A stretch of 5,029 nt of DNA from CAYNTG01 sp964400105 (lineage in GTDB: Bacteria; UBP14; UBA6098): contig CAYNTG010000122.1 in assembly GCA_964400105.1 (NCBI GenBank), forward strand, positions 1 to 5,029. Direction: 5' to 3'. The notes below the pieces were generated by a model, which saw only the letters and a list, made by a program, of their open reading frames with translations, was not told the origin of the DNA and searched no databases. The translations under genes were made by a program, and so were the position numbers. This document shows, piece by piece, positions 1-4,969 of the stretch; position 1 is the first letter of the stretch, and each line of letters starts with the position of its first letter.

Positions 1-1199
1 TCGGCGAAGCGGAACATGACTCCGCCGCCGATACCGGCACCCGCGAACGAGATGCTCTCGAAATTGTCATACGGCGAATCGTTAAGCCTTGCGCCACCTA
101 CCCCCGCTTGAGCGCCAAGAAAAAGCAGCACCGGATCGCGGTAGTAGAAGTTGTAATCCGCGCTGGCGGTAACCCTCCATGTATTCACCGAGCTAACCTT
201 TGGGCGAACATCGTCTTTTGTGTGGATTGCGATCGACTCGATTCCAAGTGTGTCTCCAGTGTCGGAATCGATATTCCATGTTGTATCGTCTGGAACCGGA
301 TTTCGCAGGAAGTAGTTTTTGCCAGATGAGTTGGTGCCATAACGGAAGCCGGCTCGAAGCATGAGCGAATTTATCTGATATCCAAACGAAGCGCCGAACT
401 CGTTAAGGCTTGTTGCGTAGTTTTTCAAAGAAAGTGTATCGTCGATTACGCTATCGGGATTTTTGACGATAAAATCCTTGTCCTCGTTGATCCCGATCGA
501 ATAAAAGCCGATTCCAATAATATATGGTTTATCGTTTCGGAATGCTTCGAGTTGAGTTTTACGATCCGCCTGTATGCGAGCCTGTTCGGCCTGTGCGCTG
601 TGTAGCTCGGATTGCAGGTTTTGGCGGCTTTGGCTTTGCCTTTGCTCCAATTCGAGTCGTGAGATCGCCGCTCTGCATTGGTCGGAAAACTCGCCGTCGG
701 GAAAATCTTCTAAGTAACGCTTAAGATATTCATTGGCTTTGGAAATCAAATCCGAGTCTCCCGAACTCTCCGCCTTTTCCGAATACAACAGCCCGAGATT
801 GGCGTAATAGACCGGACGGATCGAAACGAGGTTTTCCCAAACCTCGATGTAGTCATAATGGTTGTTAAGCGCAGCTTCATAATAATATACGGCAGAATCC
901 TCATCGCCCAAAGAGAGATACAGATCGCCGACTCGTGCGTTGAGGAAAGCCATTTTCGGTTTAAGCTCGAGCGCGCGCATCAGATAGCGCTTTGCGTCGG
1001 CCTGCATTCCCGCCTCGCGATATGCCCATCCGAGATCGAACAGCCATTCTGGATCGTCGATGTGATCGGATGCTCGCGGAGCGAGACTTGTGTAGTGCTC
1101 GCCGGAGCGGGAATATTCCTCCGGTTTATCGAAAGTAGCCGCGCCGACCGTAAGGGCCAGCATCGCCAAAAGCGGCAGTAGATATTTTATTCGGTGCAT
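1..1199 (-). CDS. Exported TPR / coiled-coil / outer-membrane beta-barrel protein (3' end beyond window)
   Basis: An uninterrupted frame of 399 codons runs from an ATG at 1199 off the left edge of the window, so the C-terminus is missing. The start is supported by AGGAGG four bases upstream and a signal peptide (HRIKYLLPLLAMLALTVGA, cleavage near residue 20-21). Residues about 48-115 form two TPR-like helix pairs (WLFDLGWAYREAG..A..YL.RALELKP; ARVGDLYLSLGDEDSAVYYYEAAL). Residues 131-182 form a further TPR-like pair ending in a 'YLEDFPDGEFSDQ' turn of the kind seen in periplasmic TPR proteins. Residues 181-222 are Gln/Glu/Arg/Ala-rich and probably coiled coil. From residue 224 the sequence changes to alternating hydrophobic/aromatic strands with Gly turns (YIIGIGFYSIGIN, LMLRAGFRYG, WRVTASADYNFYYRD, FAGAGIGGGVMFRF), as in outer-membrane barrels. 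Inferred role: outer-membrane anchor or pore with a periplasmic TPR arm for protein contacts. It is the last visible gene of the minus-strand cluster, 29 bases after the preceding stop. No specific family is recognised. Confidence 0.87.
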   Translation of the reverse strand, partial: MHRIKYLLPLLAMLALTVGAATFDKPEEYSRSGEHYTSLAPRASDHIDDPEWLFDLGWAYREAGMQADAKRYLMRALELKPKMAFLNARVGDLYLSLGDEDSAVYYYEAALNNHYDYIEVWENLVSIRPVYYANLGLLYSEKAESSGDSDLISKANEYLKRYLEDFPDGEFSDQCRAAISRLELEQRQSQSRQNLQSELHSAQAEQARIQADRKTQLEAFRNDKPYIIGIGFYSIGINEDKDFIVKNPDSVIDDTLSLKNYATSLNEFGASFGYQINSLMLRAGFRYGTNSSGKNYFLRNPVPDDTTWNIDSDTGDTLGIESIAIHTKDDVRPKVSSVNTWRVTASADYNFYYRDPVLLFLGAQAGVGGARLNDSPYDNFESISFAGAGIGGGVMFRFA

Positions 1200-1203
1200 A
1201 TTT

Positions 1204-1209
1204 CCTCCT
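1204..1209 (-). promoter_or_regulatory. Strong Shine-Dalgarno of the TPR/barrel gene
   Basis: On the minus strand AGGAGG is followed by AAAT and then the ATG at 1199. This full match to the anti-SD sequence fixes the start codon. It lies inside the 29-base spacer after the upstream transglutaminase-like gene, so the gene can be translated independently although it is probably co-transcribed. Confidence 0.8.
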
Positions 1210-1228
1210 AATTATACATTAATATATA

Positions 1229-2671
1229 TTATTTCCACGAGACTATCGATATGGAATTTTGGTTCGGATAATCGAGCCTTCCCTCTCCGATCCAAAGCAG
1301 TAGATGTGCTGCTGTGAATATCGAATCCTCGCCGGTTGTCGGATCGATCTGAACCCATCCGCTTTTCCGTCCCATCCATGCCTCGACCCAATGATGCTCG
1401 ATCCAAAAGCCGTTTTCGAGATAATATCCTCCGACGATGCGCGACGGTATCCCAGCCGCGCGGAGTATTGCGCAGCATAAACGCGATTGCGAAATCGCAT
1501 CTCCGGCTCGCGATTCGAGAACCGATTTCGCGGAAAATGTGCTGGTTCCGGCCTCGATGGAATCCGTAACGAACCGGTTTATAGAACTCGCAACCTCCCA
1601 AAAATTGGCGGCATTTGCGGAAAGTGAGGTTGCTTTCTCGATAATCTTCGGGTTGTCGCTCTGTATCCCTTCCGACGGACGAAGCGTGCCGGCTGCCGGT
1701 TCCTCGATCGGTCCCGCTGGGAATGTCATCAAAGCCTTTTTGCCGTCGTTTTCCACGGCACGAATGATCACGCGACCGTTTAATTTGCGGTCGGTGAGTT
1801 TCCCGTCGAATGATTGGGTTCGGCTTTCGTAGAACGGCTCGATCGAAACCGGATATTCAATGTCGATCTCGATTTCGAGCTTGTTTATTTCGGTCGGATA
1901 TTCGATATCGGTGTCCGCCCAAATCCGTTTGGAGGTGCCGTGGGCTTCCGTGACATCGACATTCGGTTCGGATGTCAAAAACTCATCCTTGTTCAATTCG
2001 GATGTCCATTTAGCAACGATTTCCTGAGTTGTGAAATTCCAATACACGAGCCTTTTACTGCGTGTTTTCGCATAGACTTCGATGTTAAATTCGCCGAATT
2101 TGAGGAAGTATTTCCTCATCTGACCGGCGCCGTCCTCCTCGATATGGCCGGGTTGGATTTCGAGGGGAAAAAGCCTGCCGATTTGCGGGAGCAGTGCCCG
2201 CCAATGGATTGTGCTGTCGCGGTCCATTTCGATATTCTTCATCACCAGAATCCAACCGTCGGGGGTGCTTGTATCGAGGATATAAAAAGGTTCCTTCGAT
2301 GAGATCGTCCGCATCGATTCGCCGATGATTATTCGAGTTGTGTCTCCGGAAACACTCACGATCGTGCTCTGTTTGAGTTCGTCCCCGGAAAAGATGTCGG
2401 ATCGGTAACTCACCGGCATCATATTTTGGTCGAGGTTCCATTCGGAGACGAAACGGATCTTGCCCGGCTTTCCGTTCGCCGCGACGGACATGAAGGTCTC
2501 GGAGTCCATCTTCCATCCGCCGGGCAACGGCTGAAGCTTATATGTAAAATACCCGACTTTAGCATCGCCCCAATATATATAGTAATCGTTCTGTTCGGGA
2601 GGAAGGTCCATTTGAGCGAGACAGGTGCAAACAATCAGCAATATCCAAAGTAGAAGCAATGTATTTTTCAT
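1229..2671 (-). CDS. Exported transglutaminase-fold protein, catalytic Cys replaced by Ala
   Basis: A 480-residue protein. Residues 1-19 form a signal peptide (KNTLLLLWILLIVCTCLA). The Cys residues at 15 and 17 do not make a canonical lipobox, so signal peptidase I cleavage near 19/20 is preferred. Residues about 28-320 are beta-rich and not assigned to a family. Residues about 335-463 are a transglutaminase-core domain (the PF01841 type): a helix with 'FWEVASSINRFV', then RAGDA, 'LRAAGIPSRIVGGYY', 'EHHWVEAW' with His427, and 'GWVQIDPT' with Asp443. In active members the nucleophile follows GD (GDC, eleven residues before RAAGIP); here that position is Ala392, so a Cys-dependent reaction is not expected unless Cys399 or Cys400 substitutes. 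It is paralogous to the gene at 3063-4478. The ATG has only a weak SD (GGA, five bases away) and lies 22 bases after the preceding membrane-protein stop, which suits translational coupling. The domain call is secure; the role (envelope binding or scaffolding) is inferred. Confidence 0.93.
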   Translation of the reverse strand: MKNTLLLLWILLIVCTCLAQMDLPPEQNDYYIYWGDAKVGYFTYKLQPLPGGWKMDSETFMSVAANGKPGKIRFVSEWNLDQNMMPVSYRSDIFSGDELKQSTIVSVSGDTTRIIIGESMRTISSKEPFYILDTSTPDGWILVMKNIEMDRDSTIHWRALLPQIGRLFPLEIQPGHIEEDGAGQMRKYFLKFGEFNIEVYAKTRSKRLVYWNFTTQEIVAKWTSELNKDEFLTSEPNVDVTEAHGTSKRIWADTDIEYPTEINKLEIEIDIEYPVSIEPFYESRTQSFDGKLTDRKLNGRVIIRAVENDGKKALMTFPAGPIEEPAAGTLRPSEGIQSDNPKIIEKATSLSANAANFWEVASSINRFVTDSIEAGTSTFSAKSVLESRAGDAISQSRLCCAILRAAGIPSRIVGGYYLENGFWIEHHWVEAWMGRKSGWVQIDPTTGEDSIFTAAHLLLWIGEGRLDYPNQNSISIVSWK

Positions 2672-2685
2672 CTTAATCCAAACGT

Positions 2686-2700
2686 AAATTAGTCTAATTT
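2686..2700. repeat. Perfect 15-base AT-rich dyad over a gene junction
   Basis: AAATTAG-T-CTAATTT is a perfect inverted repeat with 7-base arms around one base. It covers the stop codon of the membrane-protein gene and lies 15-29 bases upstream of the next ATG. It could be an operator or a weak RNA hairpin (6-bp stem, 3-base loop), but in AT-rich junction DNA it may be chance. Confidence 0.3.
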
Positions 2701-2903
2701 TTTTTATCGAGCCTAAGCGCTTTTATACCGGGCGGAAGCATGAAGATCACAGCCGGCCATGCGAACCTTCCATCGACATGAGCGGAGACGAAGGATACAG
2801 CTATCAAAATCGATGTGCCGATCACTCCGCCAGCAAAAAACCAGCGCTCCGAACGCGAAAATAGCGATTTATTTCGATGTTTCAACAGATAAACGATATA
2901 AAG
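2694..2903 (-). CDS. Small membrane protein, C-terminal part (N-terminus in the assembly gap)
   Basis: The frame is open from the gap edge at 2903 to TAG at 2694-2696, giving 69 visible residues. A TTG at 2885 could start a 63-residue protein, but there is no SD before it. The frame continues upstream as LYIVYL, which reads like the end of a membrane helix, so the real start is more likely inside the gap. After that partial helix comes a basic loop (KHRNKSLFSRSER), then a clear membrane segment (WFFAGGVIGTSILIAVSFVS), a short polar turn (AHVDGR), and a second hydrophobic segment (FAWPAVIFMLPPGIKAL) ending in the basic tail RLDKKN. By the positive-inside rule the loop and the tail are likely cytoplasmic. 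The next gene starts 22 bases later, so an operon is likely. The family is not recognised. An A8 run codes the final Lys-Lys-Asn. Confidence 0.6.
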   Translation of the reverse strand, partial: LYIVYLLKHRNKSLFSRSERWFFAGGVIGTSILIAVSFVSAHVDGRFAWPAVIFMLPPGIKALRLDKKN

Positions 2904-3003
2904 NNNNNNNNNNNNNNNNNNNNNNNNNNNNNNNNNNNNNNNNNNNNNNNNNNNNNNNNNNNNNNNNNNNNNNNNNNNNNNNNNNNNNNNNNNNNNNNNN
3001 NNN
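2904..3003. other. Assembly gap (100 N)
   Basis: Exactly 100 undetermined bases. This is the conventional placeholder for a scaffold gap of unknown size, so the true distance between the flanking genes is not known. It probably hides the 5' part of the membrane-protein gene, and possibly other genes, a promoter, or the rest of a terminator. Confidence 0.98.
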
Positions 3004-3028
3004 AACGCCGGGCGAAAATCCCGGCGTT
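3004..3028 (-). terminator. GC-rich hairpin after the first transglutaminase-like gene
   Basis: AACGCCGGG (3004-3012) and CCCGGCGTT (3020-3028) are perfect 9-base arms around a 7-base loop. On the minus strand the hairpin begins 34 bases after the stop codon at 3063, a normal place for an intrinsic terminator. Any U-tract would lie in the adjacent N run, so it cannot be seen. If it is a true terminator, the genes beyond the gap need their own promoter or read-through. It could instead be one copy of a dispersed repeat that broke the assembly. Confidence 0.5.
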
Positions 3029-3062
3029 CGGTGGTTTGATGTCCATTTCGCCGAATCGATTT

Positions 3063-4478
3063 TTAATTCTCGACCACGACGTTCTCGATAACGACATCGT
3101 TGGCGAGAACTGGCGGAAGCTGCGAACCCAACCACAACGAGATATGCGTCGCGTCGATCTTGTCCGCCTGATTCAATGTCGGGTCTATCGGTCCCCATCC
3201 AACATTATCGCCGAGATACACCTCGACCCATGTATGATCGGTCGCTCCATCGGCCCACAGCACACCGGATACAATCCTCGCCGGGATGCCGGTTGCCCGA
3301 CATAAAGCTGCGCAAAGGAGCGCCTTCGATCTGCTGTCGCCTTTCAGCCCTGTAAAGGTCTCCTTTGATTTGTGGGATACGGCGTCGTATTCGATGTTTC
3401 TGTTCACCCACATGTTTATTGCGCGGGCCGCATCCCATAAAGTCTTTGTGGGTTTGACGATTTTTGCTGCACGCTCGACGATGGCTGGGTCGTCCGAATC
3501 GATTCCGCGTTCGGGCATCGTGTATTTCTCGTCGTAGCCCTTTAGGGGATAATATAGCGGCCAATCCGGAGCGTTGGTGACCTTATGCCCCATCTTCTTG
3601 ACCTCGATCGATCCGATAGCTTTGGTAAGGGTTATCTCCCCTGCAAATTCCTGCGAAAAATGATTGAGATAGAGCCGCTCGAATTCCGATTCCGGGATAT
3701 TAAATGCGAGATTGCACTGGAGGTTAACGATATTTCCGATTCGCTTGAGAAAATCGCTGTCGGAAAGCATCATTGTCGTGAGTGGGTGGTATCCCTCCAA
3801 TACAGTCTCGATGGATTCTGTTTTCCCGACATCGACGATAGCAGCCTCGAATCCTTCCTTAACTGTAAGTTTCGAAAGGATATTTTTGTTTGGGTCGTAG
3901 AGGGCGTCGAAAACCCATCCGCCATCGCGCTCGCCGTGAACGATCTGAAATGTCTTTTCTTGTCCGGTAACGCTCAGCGTGACGCTCGTTTTTCCCATCG
4001 ATCTCGGCATAACGACATCGAATACGCTTTTCCCGGCAGAGGAATAGTCCATCCTTCCGAGAAGCGCGATGACAGATATGATTCCTATATCCTCCGACCA
4101 AACGGAAAGAGGCGAAGTCGATTCGACCGATGTTTGGACCTCGCCCATTCCTAATTTCCCGGTGAATTCGACACCGCTTTCATTAAACTTCGCCGCAATA
4201 CGATTATCCCCTTCGGGAGACGATATTGATAGAGCGTAATCGGTGGGAAGCCATTCGCTGTCCACGGTGATCCTTTCGTTGACCGTGCGAACAGCATCGC
4301 CGGCGGTCGCCTTAGCTTCCACATCGATGAAATATCCTCCTCCGCGTTGGGAAAGCTCGATTTTGCAATCTCCATAGACATCGCCATCTTTCGTCAGCAG
4401 ATAGGAGAATTCGACTGCAGATAGTGTCACGGCAATAAGAAGCGTTACGATAGAGAGGCAACGAATTTTCTCGTGCAT
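3063..4478 (-). CDS. Exported transglutaminase-fold protein, catalytic Cys replaced by Ser
   Basis: A 471-residue protein with a strong SD (AAGGAGGG) seven bases before the ATG. Residues 1-21 form a signal peptide (basic HEKIR, then a hydrophobic run ending LSA), so it is periplasmic or surface-exposed. Residues about 24-300 are mainly predicted beta-strands and not assigned to a family. Residues about 320-450 are a transglutaminase-core domain: 'GIDSDDPAIVERAAKIV', 'LWDAARAINMWVNRNIEYD', LKGDS, 'LCRATGIPARIVSGVLW', 'DHTWVEVYLG' with His415, 'GWGPIDPT' with Asp432, then 'DATHISLWLG', as in the bacterial TGc group. Where active members have GDC, this protein has Ser382 (AGC codon at 3333-3335), so thiol catalysis is not expected. 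His and Asp are kept at normal spacing. The C-terminus ends in a small repeat (DVVIEN/VVVEN). It is a diverged paralogue of the gene at 1229-2671. It is first in the minus-strand cluster and diverges from the rRNA operon. The domain is sure; the function is unknown. Confidence 0.93.
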   Translation of the reverse strand: MHEKIRCLSIVTLLIAVTLSAVEFSYLLTKDGDVYGDCKIELSQRGGGYFIDVEAKATAGDAVRTVNERITVDSEWLPTDYALSISSPEGDNRIAAKFNESGVEFTGKLGMGEVQTSVESTSPLSVWSEDIGIISVIALLGRMDYSSAGKSVFDVVMPRSMGKTSVTLSVTGQEKTFQIVHGERDGGWVFDALYDPNKNILSKLTVKEGFEAAIVDVGKTESIETVLEGYHPLTTMMLSDSDFLKRIGNIVNLQCNLAFNIPESEFERLYLNHFSQEFAGEITLTKAIGSIEVKKMGHKVTNAPDWPLYYPLKGYDEKYTMPERGIDSDDPAIVERAAKIVKPTKTLWDAARAINMWVNRNIEYDAVSHKSKETFTGLKGDSRSKALLCAALCRATGIPARIVSGVLWADGATDHTWVEVYLGDNVGWGPIDPTLNQADKIDATHISLWLGSQLPPVLANDVVIENVVVEN

Positions 4479-4484
4479 CGTTCG

Positions 4485-4492
4485 CCCTCCTT
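4485..4492 (-). promoter_or_regulatory. Shine-Dalgarno of the first transglutaminase-like gene
   Basis: The minus strand reads AAGGAGGG followed by CGAACG and the ATG at 4478. The GGAGG core is seven bases from the start, close to ideal, and fixes this start over internal ATGs. Confidence 0.8.
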
Positions 4493-4599
4493 CCTTGAAA
4501 AATAAGTATTTTGAATATCACTTAGGTAATTTTTTACATCGCAATTTTAAATGGCGGTTCCCAGTTTTTCCATGTGATTATACCAATCCATTAGGAGTA

Positions 4600-4628
4600 A
4601 TTATATGGCGGCATCGGTTTTTTGGCAA
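4600..4628 (-). promoter_or_regulatory. Candidate sigma-70-type promoter for the envelope genes
   Basis: Read on the minus strand: -35 TTGCCA (4623-4628, 5 of 6 to TTGACA), a 17-base spacer, and -10 TATAAT (4600-4605, 6 of 6). The predicted transcript start is near 4593, giving a leader of about 115 bases before the ATG at 4478. A second perfect TATAAT with an extended TGG element lies 23 bases downstream at 4577-4582 but lacks a -35, so it may be an alternative start. Both are judged by eye against the consensus, and the region is AT-rich, so chance matches are possible. Confidence 0.5.
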
Positions 4629-4811
4629 ACTGTTTTCTATAATAAATTTTAAAAGCTTGGATTTTCATCGAGAAAGCATAGTATGTGCACCCGGAAGCCA
4701 AAATGGAAAGAACATGATTTGTGTCCGTATTTTGGTGTTTTTGTTTTGGTAAGCGCTCTTTAAAACGTTGATGTGAGTCGTAGCAAATGAAGTCGTGCGA
4801 GGGGGTTGAGT

Positions 4812-4855
4812 GTTTTAAAAATTTTTCTTGACTTTATGAATTCGAGGCATATTAT
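4812..4855 (+). promoter_or_regulatory. rRNA operon promoter with UP-like element
   Basis: -35 TTGACT (4828-4833, 5 of 6), a 16-base spacer, and -10 TATTAT (4850-4855, 5 of 6), with a predicted start near 4862. Directly upstream of the -35 is GTTTTAAAAATTTTT (4812-4826), an A-tract/T-tract block like the UP elements that bind the RNA polymerase alpha subunit at strong rRNA promoters. The 16S gene starts about 108 bases downstream, a normal leader length. Confidence 0.75.
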
Positions 4856-4861
4856 TGTGCC

Positions 4862-4878
4862 TTGCCGGTTTGCGGCAA
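4862..4878 (+). promoter_or_regulatory. boxB-like hairpin at the 5' end of the rRNA leader
   Basis: TTGCCG (4862-4867) pairs perfectly with CGGCAA (4873-4878) around the 5-base loop GTTTG. It falls at the predicted transcript start and just before boxA, the place of boxB in rRNA antitermination leaders. It may also shield the 5' end of the transcript. Confidence 0.5.
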
Positions 4879-4886
4879 CACGCGAG

Positions 4887-4904
4887 TGGATCTTTGAAAA
4901 CGGA
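4887..4904 (+). promoter_or_regulatory. boxA-like antitermination site in the rRNA leader
   Basis: TGGATCTTTGAAAACGGA closely resembles the boxA of many bacterial rRNA leaders (a TCTTTGAAAAC core), which binds NusB/NusE and lets RNA polymerase resist termination through the untranslated operon. It is about 65 bases before the 16S gene. The rest of the leader (4905-4969) is AT-rich and has two small symmetric elements: TAAAAT-T-ATTTTA at 4935-4947, and TTATC-TCTAT-GATAA at 4956-4970 against the 16S 5' end. These may belong to the processing stalk, whose other half lies beyond the window. Confidence 0.65.
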
Positions 4905-4969
4905 ATAGTGCGCATATATATGACGAGCAGGAAGTAAAATTATTTTATACGTCAATTATCTCTATGATA

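Larger units (their letters stand above)
4479..4827. other. Divergent AT-rich intergenic region without a supported gene
   Basis: About 350 bases lie between the start of the envelope gene on the minus strand and the rRNA promoter on the plus strand. The region is clearly more AT-rich than the flanking genes. It holds the minus-strand SD and a candidate minus-strand promoter. Two further items are weaker. One is an inverted repeat, CCAAAAT at 4698-4704 against ATTTTGG at 4729-4735, followed by T-rich DNA. The other is CGCTCTTTAAAA at 4754-4765, which resembles an rRNA boxA. The only open frame of any length (plus strand, 4495-4752) starts at TTG, has no SD and has an unlikely composition. Confidence 0.6.

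Noticed and set aside
1212..1601. Minus-strand frame of 129 codons overlapping the transglutaminase domain in another frame
   Set aside because: Its product is Arg-rich and low-quality, and the overlapping frame carries intact conserved motifs. There is no sign of a frameshift.
1814..2302. Plus-strand open frame of 162 codons
   Set aside because: It lies entirely antisense to the well-supported 480-residue transglutaminase-like gene and shows no SD or domain pattern. High TCG/GAT codon use leaves long open antisense frames here.
2615..2671. Lipoprotein signal in the second transglutaminase-like protein (Cys15/Cys17)
   Set aside because: Neither LIVC nor VCTC fits the lipobox (a small residue Gly, Ala or Ser is needed just before the Cys). 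Ordinary signal-peptidase cleavage after CLA is more likely.
2698..2705. T8 run as a plus-strand terminator
   Set aside because: The adjacent dyad is entirely A/T apart from one G-C pair, no plus-strand gene precedes it, and the run encodes the C-terminal Lys codons of the membrane protein on the other strand.
3585..4154. Plus-strand open frame of 189 codons
   Set aside because: It is antisense within the 471-residue transglutaminase-like gene, with no SD and no coherent protein pattern.
4638..4643. Perfect plus-strand TATAAT as an additional rRNA promoter
   Set aside because: No acceptable -35 is found 16-18 bases upstream and there is no extended -10 motif. It is probably chance in AT-rich DNA.
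4495..4752. Plus-strand open frame of 85 codons between the envelope gene and the rRNA promoter
   Set aside because: It starts at TTG with no SD (the purine-rich signal there is on the other strand), lies in AT-rich regulatory DNA, overlaps the minus-strand promoter candidates, and its product is rich in Phe, Trp and His with no recognisable pattern.
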